A stretch of DNA of 38,090 bases from an uncultured Clostridia bacterium (GTDB lineage Bacteria > Bacillota > Clostridia > TANB77 > CAG-508): contig CARUQW010000006.1 of the NCBI GenBank assembly GCA_949077355.1, positions 1 to 38,090 of the forward strand, in the 5' to 3' direction. Below, piece by piece: positions 22,701 to 31,096 of the stretch. How positions within the stretch are numbered: position 1 is the first letter of the stretch; every line of letters begins with the position of its first letter. The notes below the pieces were generated by a model, which was not told where the DNA came from, made no database searches, and saw only the letters and a list, made by a program, of their open reading frames with translations. Made by a program: the position numbers and the translations under genes.

Positions 22701-23053
22701 TGAAAAATTTGAAACCACAAATATTAGAAAAACTAGAAGAAATCTCGGATGTTGAGGTTTCTTATTTTTATCCACAAAAGTGGACTAATTTAGACAAAAA
22801 GCCTGCAATTTCCTATTACGAAATGGATAATTCCGTTTCAAGCGGTGCAGATGACGGGGAATATAGCAGTAATATTGCTATTCAAGTAGATGTCTGGGCT
22901 AAAAGTTCTAGTAAATGTTCAAAAATTGCTATTGAAGTAAATACAAAGATGGAAGAACTAGGCTTTGAACGAACCCTAGCCACAGATTTATACGAACAAG
23001 AAACAAAGATATATCACAAAACAATGCGTTTTGAAAAAGAAGAGATTTTATAA
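22700..23053 (+). CDS. Tail terminator-like protein
   Basis: 117 aa with alpha/beta pattern of tail terminator (DUF3168/gp17-like) proteins: LKPQILEKLEEI, ISYYEMDNSV, SNIAIQVDVWAKSSSKCSKI, MEELGFERTLATDLYEQETK, IYHKTMRFEKEE. It should cap the tail tube and join it to the head. Position before the major tail protein supports this. Confidence 0.83.
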   Translation: MKNLKPQILEKLEEISDVEVSYFYPQKWTNLDKKPAISYYEMDNSVSSGADDGEYSSNIAIQVDVWAKSSSKCSKIAIEVNTKMEELGFERTLATDLYEQETKIYHKTMRFEKEEIL

Positions 23054-23067
23054 AGGAGGGCAAAAAT

Positions 23068-23670
23068 ATGCCAAGAAAATATCTAAAAGGCTTTAGCCAA
23101 TTAACAATTTTCCCACTTACAGAAAATACGCTAGAAAAATACTTAGTAGATGCAGGAATTAGAATACCATCTGCTCAAAAACTAGCAAAAGAAATTGACA
23201 GTTCCGAGGAAAATATCTATGCAGATGACGAGATTTGGGATGTTGACAAAACCGTTAATGGCGAGAAATTTACATTAACATTAAAAGAATTACCAAATGA
23301 TTTAAGAGCAAAACTAGAAGGTGGAAAGTATGATGCAGAAACTAAAGAATATGACTTTACCACTAATGATAATGCACCCGAATTTGCTTGCACGTACAGA
23401 GGATTATTGGCAGACGGTACATACCGTATGTTTAGACAATATAGATGCAAAGTTACAAAATTAAAAATGGACTTAGAAACAAAAGGTAATGGCAACAATG
23501 GTGCTGTTGAAATTGAAGGAATGTTTATGTCAAGAGCGTACGACAATAAATTATTTACAATTAAAGATACAACGGCAGGAAATGCAGAATTAGTATGGTT
23601 AGACACAATTCCAACAATTTCAACATCTACAGTAACACCAGGAAATCCAGATCAAGGTCAAGGAGAGTAG
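23068..23670 (+). CDS. Major tail (tube) protein
   Basis: 200 aa: ISGFSQLTIFPLTENTLEKY-like N-terminus, EDVDKTVNGEKFTLTLKELP, EFACTYRGLLADGTYRMFRQ, NNGAVEIEGMFMSRAYDNKL, typical of siphophage tail tube proteins. C-terminal TPGNPDQGQGE tail is flexible. AAGGAGGG upstream. CGGs at 23415 and 23573 are out of frame. Confidence 0.9.
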   Translation: MPRKYLKGFSQLTIFPLTENTLEKYLVDAGIRIPSAQKLAKEIDSSEENIYADDEIWDVDKTVNGEKFTLTLKELPNDLRAKLEGGKYDAETKEYDFTTNDNAPEFACTYRGLLADGTYRMFRQYRCKVTKLKMDLETKGNGNNGAVEIEGMFMSRAYDNKLFTIKDTTAGNAELVWLDTIPTISTSTVTPGNPDQGQGE

Positions 23671-23687
23671 CAATACTCTCCTCTTTT
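23662..23687 (+). terminator. Attenuator hairpin after the tail tube gene
   Basis: GGAGAGTA-GCAA-TACTCTCC then TCTTTT, overlapping the tail tube stop. Same GCAA tetraloop as the hairpin at 20456. A common means to make tube protein in excess of downstream tail proteins. Confidence 0.65.
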
Positions 23688-23705
23688 ATATAGGAGGAAG
23701 AAAAA

Positions 23706-24152
23706 ATGGCAAAAAGCAATGAAACAAGAAGTTTACCAAAAACAAAGACAATTCATGGTGTAGAGGTTAGAAAAATGCCTTGTGGCAAGTATTTTGAAGC
23801 CCTACAAACTTTGAAGGATTTGCCAGAAGACTTTATCAAAGAGTTGTCTGACAATGAACAAGATTTCAAATTATCAGAAATGTTTACAATGGAAAATATA
23901 ATGAAATTAGTTATGCAATTATTAGTAACATTACCTGATTTTACATTAGAATTTTTATCAAAAATAATAGGAATAGATAAAGAAATATTGAAAAACGAAC
24001 TTACACCAAAAGAATTATTAGATATTGTTCAGGAATTTTGGAAAATGAACGAACTAGAAAGTTTTTTCGACCAAGTGAAGCCAATGATCCAGAAGGCTAT
24101 AACTCTAATTGGCTTCAACGAACAATCGCCATCTGCATCAAAATCGGAATAA
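23706..24152 (+). CDS. Tail assembly chaperone gpG
   Basis: 148 aa: SNETRSLPKTKTIHGVEVRK, MPCGKYFEALQTLKDLPEDF, MKLVMQLLVTLPDFTLEFLS, TPKELLDIVQEFWKMNELES. Matches the gpG chaperone that binds the tape measure protein. The slippery T-TTT-TTC at 24062 sits at codons 120-121 and lets a fraction of ribosomes make the longer gpGT product. Confidence 0.86.
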   Translation: MAKSNETRSLPKTKTIHGVEVRKMPCGKYFEALQTLKDLPEDFIKELSDNEQDFKLSEMFTMENIMKLVMQLLVTLPDFTLEFLSKIIGIDKEILKNELTPKELLDIVQEFWKMNELESFFDQVKPMIQKAITLIGFNEQSPSASKSE

Positions 24153-24277
24153 GTAAAAGAGAATTTTTAGAAGATTATTATATAGACGAAATCCCAATTA
24201 TCATGCAGGAATATGCTGAACTTAACAAAACTACTTCAAGCGAAGAAGATAAAGAGGTAGAAGCAGATGATTTTTAG
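23706..24277 (+). CDS. Tail assembly chaperone gpGT (-1 frameshift product)
   Basis: Predicted 190-aa fusion: about 121 residues of gpG, then the -1 frame from 24068 (RPSEANDPEGYNSNWLQRTI, ISKREFLEDYYIDEIPIIMQ). The downstream frame has no credible own start. G/GT pairs made by -1 slippage are conserved among long-tailed phages, and this one is independent of the CGG rule. Confidence 0.82.
24062..24068 (+). other. -1 ribosomal slippery heptamer
   Basis: T TTT TTC in the gpG frame (AGT TTT TTC GAC), of the X XXY YYZ type. Slipping back one base opens the T frame. Confidence 0.82.
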
Positions 24278-24330
24278 CCCCTTGTAATATTTTGTGTTTT
24301 ATTATAAAATGCTTGCAAGGAGGGGATAAT

Positions 24331-24732
24331 ATGGAAGAAAAGAAGAAGTTTTATCAAAAATGGTGGTTCTGGACAGAAATAATAATAGTTTTTATAATTA
24401 TATTCTTTATAGCAAATTACAATGGATTATCTAAATATGAAACAGCAGAAAAGTTTATAGATTTAGTGTCAATATCTGAATATAGTAAGGCTAAAAAATA
24501 TATAACCTCTAATTTTGAATGGGACTTAGCAGCAGTTAAAAACAAAGATTTTGATATTAAAGAAAGTTTTTTACATAGTTATGGAAATTATAAAATCGAA
24601 AGTGACGAAGTGGCATATATAGATATAAATGACAAAACACTTAAATTTATGTCTGTGTATAAATTCAAATTAAAACAGACAATATTTGGTTATAAAATAG
24701 ATGGCTATGAAATGGAATATGTATACTACTAA
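24331..24732 (+). CDS. Membrane-anchored accessory protein
   Basis: 133 aa: short basic start (MEEKKKFYQKWWFW), one strong membrane segment (TEIIIVFIIIFFIANY, about residues 15-32) and an extracytoplasmic DUF4878-like domain (YETAEKFIDLVSISEYSKAK, YKIESDEVAYIDINDKTLKF). GGAGGGG upstream. It interrupts the order chaperone - tape measure and starts the accessory island, so it may be a lysogenic-conversion or exclusion gene. Followed by a strong terminator. Confidence 0.72.
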   Translation: MEEKKKFYQKWWFWTEIIIVFIIIFFIANYNGLSKYETAEKFIDLVSISEYSKAKKYITSNFEWDLAAVKNKDFDIKESFLHSYGNYKIESDEVAYIDINDKTLKFMSVYKFKLKQTIFGYKIDGYEMEYVYY

Positions 24733-24757
24733 AAAGGGACTCTCTGGTCCCTTTTTA
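24731..24757. terminator. Strong bidirectional terminator
   Basis: AAAAAGGGAC-TCTCTG-GTCCCTTTTT, 10-bp stem with T/A tracts on both sides. It serves the membrane protein gene and the facing repressor gene, isolating the island. Confidence 0.85.
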
Positions 24758-25072
24758 TTATCTGAATTTCTTTATAAACATTATATACTTAATAACTTCA
24801 TTTATTTCTTCTTGGTCTAAATCCTTTAACATTTCGCTTAAAGTAAAAAAGACATAAGGATTGCGTATATTAGATAGACCCATTAGATAATCTAATGAAA
24901 CATCAAATAATTGGGCAATTTTAATTTTTATTTCATCACTAGGAACTCTATCTCCACTTTCGTATTGAGAGATAGACGAAACACCAACGTTTAATTTATT
25001 TGCTAATGAAGATTTTGACATATTAGCCTCTTCACGTAAAATTTTCAATCTTTCACTTAATATATCTAACAT
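24758..25072 (-). CDS. Second HTH repressor (accessory island)
   Basis: 104-aa Xre-family protein: MLDILSERLKILREEANMSK, SSLANKLNVGVSSISQYESG, DRVPSDEIKIKIAQLFDVSL, DYLMGLS, then a helical tail (EMLKDLDQEEINEVIKYIMF). ATG 25072 with AAAGAGGTG upstream; a longer reading from 25153 lacks a ribosome site. Divergent promoters and AGTGATAAAATTT operators lie between it and the gene at 25212. It probably silences the island in the lysogen. Not homologous in its recognition helix to the main repressor. Confidence 0.86.
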   Translation of the reverse strand: MLDILSERLKILREEANMSKSSLANKLNVGVSSISQYESGDRVPSDEIKIKIAQLFDVSLDYLMGLSNIRNPYVFFTLSEMLKDLDQEEINEVIKYIMFIKKFR

Positions 25073-25095
25073 ATAGACACCTCTTTCATAACTAT

Positions 25096-25124
25096 ATGAT
25101 AACACAAATTTTCTTATTTGTAAA
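25096..25124 (-). promoter_or_regulatory. Leftward promoter of the island repressor
   Basis: Minus strand TTTACA, 17-base spacer, TATCAT. A TTATCACT half-operator lies at its upstream edge, consistent with autoregulation. Confidence 0.6.
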
Positions 25125-25162
25125 ATTTTATCACTAAAAATGAAAAAAATCAAAGAAATATG

Positions 25163-25197
25163 TTGACAACTATCTTAATAAGTGATAAAATTTCACT
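25163..25197 (+). promoter_or_regulatory. Rightward island promoter with operator
   Basis: TTGACA (25163-25168), 17-base spacer, TAAAAT (25186-25191). A palindrome AGTGATAAAATTTCACT (25181-25197) covers the -10 box and is the likely binding site of the island repressor. Confidence 0.8.
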
Positions 25198-25211
25198 AAG
25201 TGAGAAAGGAG

Positions 25212-25448
25212 GTGTGCAAAACGAAGGTAGTACAAGAAGTGGAAGTATCAGATGAAATGATACGAATGCAAAGAGCAAGGCTTCATATAAGCCAAAAAGA
25301 ATTAGCACAAAGAACGGGAATGACAAGAGAACAAGTTTTAGCAATGGAAAATGCAAAATGTAAGAAAATAACAGAAACATCACTAAAAAAATTAGCGACA
25401 GTTTTTGGAGTAAAAGTAGAAGATTTACTAAAAAAAGAAATGAGATAA
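25212..25448 (+). CDS. Small HTH regulator of the accessory island
   Basis: 78-aa Xre-type protein: RARLHISQKELAQRTGMTRE, QVLAMENAKCKKITETSLKK, LATVFGVKVEDLL. It is the Cro-like partner of the island repressor. The start is uncertain: GTG 25212 touches AAAGGAGG, ATG 25257 lacks one; an unusual start such as ACG 25221 would be ideally spaced. Confidence 0.75.
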   Translation: MCKTKVVQEVEVSDEMIRMQRARLHISQKELAQRTGMTREQVLAMENAKCKKITETSLKKLATVFGVKVEDLLKKEMR

Positions 25449-25495
25449 TGTGGAATCGCCAAACTCACACCATTATCTCAACCAAGTAGAAATAA

Positions 25496-25531
25496 CTCTA
25501 CCTGTATATAAGTATATCACAGGTAAGAGTC
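25496..25531. other. Long hairpin between island genes
   Basis: ACTCTACCTGT pairs with ACAGGTAAGAGT (one bulged A), inner ATATA/TATAT, no T run. Either a processing/stabilising stem or a protein-binding palindrome. Confidence 0.45.
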
Positions 25532-25568
25532 TATTTCAAGTAAAAAATTGAAAGGAGGCTCTTTTATT

Positions 25569-25805
25569 ATGCAAAGAGATTTTATATCACAATACCAACC
25601 AACAGGATTTTACGTGAATTTAGAAAGCCATACCTACGGTGTATGTATCAACATTAAGGACTTTGACAGGAAAGACGAAATACTAGAACACTATTACAGC
25701 GACAAGGACAATCAAGCAAGTATAGAAGCGTGGAAGAGGAATTGGCAAGAACAAGAAAATGAGGAGGTAAAAATAAATGCAAGAAGGGATTGTATTACAA
25801 TCTGA
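25569..25805 (+). CDS. 78-aa accessory protein
   Basis: MQRDFISQYQPTGFYVNLES, then YGVCINIKDFDRKDEILEHY; mixed alpha/beta, charged C-terminus. AAAGGAGG upstream of ATG 25569. It overlaps the next gene by 29 bases. No family recognised; position within the island suggests a host-takeover or anti-defence role, unproven. Confidence 0.66.
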   Translation: MQRDFISQYQPTGFYVNLESHTYGVCINIKDFDRKDEILEHYYSDKDNQASIEAWKRNWQEQENEEVKINARRDCITI

Positions 25806-26497
25806 AAATTTACCTAATACCATAGAAGATTTAGCAAAATTTGTTTTAATAGGAAGAGAAAAACTGACAGCAGTACGAGCAGGAATAAGAGCGATAGACA
25901 AGGTACAACTTGCTCAAGAGGTAAGAGAACAAAAGAAGGAGGAGGCTCAGATGTTAGCAGAGGCTTTGCTTGACGCAGAAGCACGAATAGGAGATTTGTT
26001 GAAACAAATACCTAAAGCACAGGGAAAGAGGACTGACATTAAAACAACTTTAGTTCAGCGGTGAACCAAAGTTGGAAACTAAATATGAAACAGCACAAAG
26101 ACTGGGATTTAATGAAAATCAAGTTAAGCGTTTTGAAACATTATCTTCTAACAAAGACATAATAGAGCAGGTAAAAGCTGAAGCAAGAGAAAATGAAGAT
26201 ATTGCCTCAAGGGCAAGAGTGTTTCAAGTAATAAAAGAGAAAACTAAAGAAGAAAAGGAATTTGAGAAAGAATGTAAAGATTTAGACAAAGCACATAGGA
26301 TTTATTGCAAAATAAATGATGCAGTCTACAAACCAATATCAGTAGAAATAACAGAAGAGAATGTTGGATATTGGCTAGAAGATATGTCGAAAAGTGAACT
26401 AGAGGAAGAAGAAAACAATGTAAATCAAGCCATTTATAACTTGCAAGAAATAAAAAGAATAATGAAATCCTATAAAAGTATAAGGAGAGTGAAGTAA
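25777..26497 (+). CDS. Phage accessory protein (GIRAI/ParB-associated type), one CGG +1 shift
   Basis: 239 aa with the shift at CGG 26059. N-terminal half LPNTIEDLAKFVLIGREKLT, VRAGIRAIDKVQLAQEVREQ, LDAEARIGDLLKQIPKAQGK; the shift gives TLVQGEPKLETKYETAQRLG and continues FNENQVKRFETLSSNKDIIE, ARENEDIASRARVFQVIKEK. The two halves are normally one protein in Clostridia phages and integrative elements. CAG CGG TGA would otherwise stop at once. The helical middle resembles ParB-like DNA-binding regions; exact role unknown. Confidence 0.8.
26059..26061 (+). other. CGG +1 shift site in the 25777 gene
   Basis: CAG-(C)-GGT-GAA; in frame zero the next codon is a TGA stop. Confidence 0.82.
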
Positions 26498-26499
26498 AT

Positions 26500-26899
26500 A
26501 TGGACCGAAAAGTAAAAGAAACTATTTATAAAGAAATACACGACAAAGGAGAAATAAGCCAAGAGTATATAGTTGGATTATTAAAGGTGTATGATGAAGC
26601 ACCAAATACCAGCAAATTAGTAGAAGCCCACTATAAGTCAAAAGCAAATAGAATTATATCATCATTCAAAGATGATAATCATGTAAGAGATTGTTTTGCA
26701 GTAAAAGAAGGAAAGCAGACAATATATGTCAATATTGCTACGACTAATAAAATCTATTATGTAAAAGATGTAACACGGACTACTAAAAAAGCAGATTGAT
26801 GGAAGAAGAAAATCAATGCAAAAAGCAAAGAAAAGAGTAGAAATATTAGAAGGGCAAGTTGGAATTACAGGAATGGAAAATATGGAATTAGCAAAATAA
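26500..26899 (+). CDS. Hypothetical accessory protein, one CGG +1 shift
   Basis: 132 aa with the shift at CGG 26776: MDRKVKETIYKEIHDKGEIS, YIVGLLKVYDEAPNTSKLVE, KSKANRIISSFKDDNHVRDC, TIYVNIATTNKIYYVKDVTG, LLKKQIDGRRKSMQKAKKRV. The recoded stop (26897-26899) lies 3 bases before a strong terminator, supporting it as the true end. Similar proteins with helical C-termini (RVEILEGQVG) occur in phage islands; function unknown. Confidence 0.76.
26776..26778 (+). other. CGG +1 shift site in the 26500 gene
   Basis: ACA-(C)-GGA-CTA-CTA; extends the protein by 40 residues up to the terminator. Confidence 0.78.
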
Positions 26900-26902
26900 C
26901 AC

Positions 26903-26930
26903 AAAGCGTCAGATTAAACTGGCGCTTTTA
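26903..26930 (+). terminator. Terminator after the recoded accessory gene
   Basis: AAAGCGTCAG-ATTAAA-CTGGCGCTTT (one G-U) followed by TA. Its position fits the recoded rather than the frame-zero stop of the upstream gene. Confidence 0.75.
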
Positions 26931-26950
26931 TAATGAAAGGAGGGAGAAGT

Positions 26951-27175
26951 ATGAACATTCAAGAAGTTGTAGAAGAAGGCTTAAAATGTAAAAAACTAAT
27001 AGCAAGAAAAAGTGTAAGTTATTTAGCAATTATGCCTACAAACGATGTATTTAACAGAATGATGTTAGTTGATATAAAAACAAGAAGGTTGCCAGGTAAA
27101 GGATGGCAACCAGATGCAAATGATTTAATTGCAAATGATTGGTATGTAACCAATCGAGATTTCCCTAAGGTATAA
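26951..27175 (+). CDS. DUF2829 / Tad2-like protein (candidate Thoeris inhibitor)
   Basis: 74 aa with the DUF2829/Tad2 pattern: N-terminal helix and basic strand (MNIQEVVEEGLKCKKLIARK), YLAIMPTNDVFNRMML, then the typical C-terminus GKGWQPDANDLIANDWYVTN. Known Tad2 proteins are phage sponges that bind the Thoeris signal (gcADPR), blocking NAD-depleting effectors. AAAGGAGGG upstream. Identification is by motif; many DUF2829 members are untested. It lies in the accessory island, converging on the minus-strand gene at 27165. Confidence 0.72.
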   Translation: MNIQEVVEEGLKCKKLIARKSVSYLAIMPTNDVFNRMMLVDIKTRRLPGKGWQPDANDLIANDWYVTNRDFPKV

Positions 27176-27500
27176 ATTTAGAAATATAATCGATTACTTT
27201 TTCTAATTTATCAGAAAAACGATTTTCCATATAAATAATACCATTATCAGTAAGATATGTATCATAAGCAATGTCATCTCCAGGTTGACATTGTAAAAGA
27301 CTTTTTGAGTGCAGTTCCCAACAAGCGGTTGCAACATCATCTTTGTTCCAGTTATTCAGTAAGTTTTCTTGTATCTCATCAGAGGAACCTAACCAACGAG
27401 CAGAAGATTTTGAAGAACCTTGTTTAACTTTTGATAAATATTCTTTATAAAGAGTGCAAATGAGAAAATCGTTATCTCTAGACAATTTAATGTCAGACAT
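27165..27500 (-). CDS. Hypothetical minus-strand accessory protein (YjcQ-like)
   Basis: 111 aa: MSDIKLSRDNDFLICTLYKE, SKVKQGSSKSSARWLGSSDE, NKDDVATACWELHSKSLLQC, DDIAYDTYLTDNGIIYMENR. The wing-like end (TYLTDNGIIYMENRF) resembles YjcQ-type winged helices in phages. AAAGGTGG upstream. Opposite orientation to the tail operon suggests expression in the lysogen. It overlaps the Tad2-like gene end by 11 bases. Confidence 0.72.
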   Translation of the reverse strand: MSDIKLSRDNDFLICTLYKEYLSKVKQGSSKSSARWLGSSDEIQENLLNNWNKDDVATACWELHSKSLLQCQPGDDIAYDTYLTDNGIIYMENRFSDKLEKVIDYISKFIP

Positions 27501-27563
27501 GAAATCACCACCTTTCGACAGAATTATAACATAGGTGGAAAATTAAGAAAAGGAGGGAGAAAT

Positions 27564-30500
27564 TTGGCAAACCAAACAACTATAGGAGAATTAAGTATTA
27601 ACTTGCAATTAAAGTTAGAAGGGCTTGAAAAAGGATTAGAAACTGCAAGGACTAAGTTACAGCAGTTAGAAAATGAAAACAAAAAAATTCAAAGTAGCAA
27701 TAACCAATTAGATGCAAGTTTTATAGCAATGTCTGCAAGTATAGTAGCATCTTTAGTAAAGATAAAATCAGCAGTAGATGATGGAGTGCAAAAATATAAT
27801 TCGTATGTAAATAGTATGAGTGCGTTACAAAAAACAGCAAAAGCAACGAATAACTCAATGACAGATATTAAAGATGCTATTGAAGATGTGAATGAGTTAA
27901 AGTTAATGGATGACTCAGATGTAACTGCTGCTACGAAAAATTTATTAACTTATGGATTTACTGTCGACCAAACAAAAGATATGCTACTTGTTTTGCAAGA
28001 TGCAGCAGTAGGAAATAGACAAGCAAATTATTCATTATCAGAAGCGGTAAGAGTAACAACAGAAGGTATCAGAATGGAAAACTCTGTACTTTCTGATGCA
28101 GCAGGTGTGCAAAAAAATATTTCAAAAATGTATGAAGAATATGCGAAGAGTTTAGGAAAAACGACAGATAGTTTATCGCAAGCAGAAAAAGCACAAGCAG
28201 TATATAATGGAATTATGAATGAAGCGGCAATGTTTACTGGTTCAGCAGCAGAGATGGCAAATGGGTATCAAGGTATACAAGCACAAGTAAATGCTACAAA
28301 TCTGGAGTTAAGTAGAACTATCGGAGAAAGTATGATACCGGCTTTAACCAAATGTAGTTCGCTACAGTTATCTATTACTAAAGGATTAACAGAATTTGCA
28401 TCAAATCATAAAGGAATAACAAGTGGAATTATTATATTTACGACTACTTTATTGGCAGCAACATTGGCTTTGATAGGATTAAAGAAGGCTAAAGATGCTT
28501 ATACCTCATCAGCGTTAAAAGCAACTATAGCAACAAAAGGATTTACTGCTGCTTTAATGGCAAATCCAATATTCGCCATAGCAACAGTGATAGCAACAGC
28601 AGTAGCTGGTATTAGTATGTTATGTTCTGCAATAAGAGAAAATGAAGAAGCGCAAGCAAAATTAAATGAAACTACAGAAAGATATAAACAAATAAAAGCT
28701 GGAGTATATGAATATACAGATAGTAACATTCAAAAGATGGAAGATGAAAAAAGTCAGATACAACAAAGAATTGATTTGTTAAATCAGAGAATAGAATTAG
28801 AAAAGAAAATAAAGCAAATTGAGGACAATGAAAGTGAAGGCGAATTTTTAGGAGCAAAGACTTATAAAGGCGATAGCTTTGAAAGATTAGAACAATATAG
28901 GCATGAACTAGCAAAAAATGAAAAAGCATTTGCTCAATTGCAAAAGGCAAATAGTGGTTATGGAAATTCACTTGATGAGTTTAACAAAAGATTAGAAGAA
29001 ACAAATGAGTGGCTAAGTAAAACAGCAGTACAAAAGAATATAACAAATCTATTAGATACCGAAAGCGTAAAAAGCAAGAAGAGAGAAGCTGCTCAAGCAG
29101 TTGAAACAGCAAAATCTTATCGAGAACTGTATCAAACTTATTTAGAAGGTAAAAAAGGAACAAAAGACTATGAAGAAGCGGTAACAGAACTTGAAAAAAA
29201 ATTCCCAGAGGCAGTAAACGCAAATGGAATTATGGCAGAAGATATGAAAATACTAATAGAAGACATGGCGCGAAATGCAGGAATTGCTTGGGAAAATACT
29301 CAGACAACTATTCAAGAAAGGATAGATAATATAACTGAGGCTATAAAGAACTGTAATCCAGAATTAGACCCAAATGGAACTTATGCAAAATCATTAGCTG
29401 AAAAAATAGGTGTTCCAACTAATGAAGTAATTGGAACGTTACAAACAGCATTGAACTTATACGATATGTTATTAAATAAAGACTCAGAAGAAGTTGGAAA
29501 ATCTACATATACGCCAAAATCAACAAAAGCATCTGGAGGCTCAAAATCATACAGCAATAAGCGACTAGATAACTACAAAAAAGAAATCGAACACAAAAAA
29601 GCAATGGACCAATTAAGCCTACAACAAGAAATTGCTATGTACCAAACAGCACTTAAAAAATACGCAAAAACACAAGACGAAAAAAGAGAATTACAAGAAA
29701 AGATATATTCTTTACAAAAGGAATTTCAAGAAAAAGAATATAGCAATTATGTGGCTTTTGTTGAGCATAAAAAAGCACTAGACAAAAAATCAGTAGAAGA
29801 AGAAATTAACGATTACACTTGGGCATATTATCACTTAGCAGAAACGACAGAACAAAAACGAGAATTAGAAGAAAAACTATATGAATTACACAAAGAATTA
29901 GCACAAAAAGAAAAGAGCCTGTTAGAGCAAAAAACAACAGATTATGAAAGATATATTCAAGACCAGAAAAACCTACGTGGTGCTGAATATGACGCAAAAG
30001 AGCAAGAAAGCGACCTAAATAAGATTATAGCACTTCATAAAAGTTACTTAAATCAAATTATGAAAGACGAGCGATTAAGTCTTGATGAAAGAAAAGAATT
30101 GTATCAAGAGGAACTAGATACTATCCGAGATTATGAGCAACAGAAACGAGATTTAAGGGTAGAAGCAGTAAATAGCACTGTATCACAATTAACAAGTGCC
30201 ATCACAAAACAAATTGAAGAACTAGAAGAAGCGGACAAAAAGGCTATTGAAGAAAATATCAAAATTGTAGAGCAATGGAAAGATACTAGAATTAAAGCAA
30301 TTAACGAGGAATATGACGCCAGAATAACTGCAATTCAAAAGGAATTAGACTTACTTGATAAGTCAGAAGAAGAAAAAAGCAGAGCCGAAGAAGATGCGGA
30401 GTATGAAAGAAAAAGAAACAGATTACAGCAATTAGTTGATTTTGAACACGATGCAACAACTAAAGCAAACTATCAAAAGGAATTAGATAAGTTAATAGCA

Positions 30501-31088
30501 GAATATCAAAAAACATTAGATAGTAGAGCCTTACAAGATAAAAAAGACGCATTAAATGCGCAAAAGGACTTATTGCAAGAGGAAAAAGATAACAAAGTAC
30601 AAGCAGTTGAAGATGAAGCAGAAAAGCAAAAAGAAGTTTACGATAAACAACTAGACGATCTAGAAGAATATTACGAAAAACAAAAAGAAATGGCACAGGA
30701 AACTGCAGAAAAGATGTTACTTAATGTAGAGCAAAACCAAAATCAAATTCTAAAACTTTTGGGTTCTTATGGCGATGCTTACGAATTAACTGGTCAATCT
30801 TTGGGCGAGAAATTAGCACAAGGAATTAACAACGGTATAGCAGATAAAATTCAAAATATGATACAAAAGGTTCAAGACACGATTGATGCTAATATTGAAA
30901 GAAAAATAAAAGAATGGTCTGCAAGTAATTACAATTACGAAACAAGTGCTAACAATAAACCTCAAGCAAAAACAGTAAATGTATATCAGACTAACAATAT
31001 TCAACAAAATCCAGAAATGCCAAGTGAGACCTATAGAAAATTAAATAATGTAAGTCAAAGTCTTGCAGCCGAATTGGCAGGAATGTAG
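27564..31088 (+). CDS. Tail tape measure protein
   Basis: 1174 aa, sets tail length. TTG start 6 bases after AAGGAGGG. N-terminal coiled coil (LEKGLETARTKLQQLENENK), tape-measure core (YNSYVNSMSALQKTAKATNN, LLTYGFTVDQTKDMLLVLQD, SEAVRVTTEGIRMENSVLSD), membrane-insertion segments near residues 290-355 (IIIFTTTLLAATLALIGLKK; FAIATVIATAVAGISMLCSA), then repeated charged coiled coils (KRELEEKLYELHKELAQKEK and relatives). Seven CGG trinucleotides, none in frame, which is notable for so long a gene. Confidence 0.94.
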   Translation: MANQTTIGELSINLQLKLEGLEKGLETARTKLQQLENENKKIQSSNNQLDASFIAMSASIVASLVKIKSAVDDGVQKYNSYVNSMSALQKTAKATNNSMTDIKDAIEDVNELKLMDDSDVTAATKNLLTYGFTVDQTKDMLLVLQDAAVGNRQANYSLSEAVRVTTEGIRMENSVLSDAAGVQKNISKMYEEYAKSLGKTTDSLSQAEKAQAVYNGIMNEAAMFTGSAAEMANGYQGIQAQVNATNLELSRTIGESMIPALTKCSSLQLSITKGLTEFASNHKGITSGIIIFTTTLLAATLALIGLKKAKDAYTSSALKATIATKGFTAALMANPIFAIATVIATAVAGISMLCSAIRENEEAQAKLNETTERYKQIKAGVYEYTDSNIQKMEDEKSQIQQRIDLLNQRIELEKKIKQIEDNESEGEFLGAKTYKGDSFERLEQYRHELAKNEKAFAQLQKANSGYGNSLDEFNKRLEETNEWLSKTAVQKNITNLLDTESVKSKKREAAQAVETAKSYRELYQTYLEGKKGTKDYEEAVTELEKKFPEAVNANGIMAEDMKILIEDMARNAGIAWENTQTTIQERIDNITEAIKNCNPELDPNGTYAKSLAEKIGVPTNEVIGTLQTALNLYDMLLNKDSEEVGKSTYTPKSTKASGGSKSYSNKRLDNYKKEIEHKKAMDQLSLQQEIAMYQTALKKYAKTQDEKRELQEKIYSLQKEFQEKEYSNYVAFVEHKKALDKKSVEEEINDYTWAYYHLAETTEQKRELEEKLYELHKELAQKEKSLLEQKTTDYERYIQDQKNLRGAEYDAKEQESDLNKIIALHKSYLNQIMKDERLSLDERKELYQEELDTIRDYEQQKRDLRVEAVNSTVSQLTSAITKQIEELEEADKKAIEENIKIVEQWKDTRIKAINEEYDARITAIQKELDLLDKSEEEKSRAEEDAEYERKRNRLQQLVDFEHDATTKANYQKELDKLIAEYQKTLDSRALQDKKDALNAQKDLLQEEKDNKVQAVEDEAEKQKEVYDKQLDDLEEYYEKQKEMAQETAEKMLLNVEQNQNQILKLLGSYGDAYELTGQSLGEKLAQGINNGIADKIQNMIQKVQDTIDANIERKIKEWSASNYNYETSANNKPQAKTVNVYQTNNIQQNPEMPSETYRKLNNVSQSLAAELAGM

Positions 31089-31096
31089 GTGGTAAA

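Noticed and set aside
23706..24277. Treating the gpG/T junction as another CGG-type shift
   Set aside because: The nearby CGG (24145) is out of frame in both readings and the needed shift is -1, explained by the T TTT TTC heptamer.
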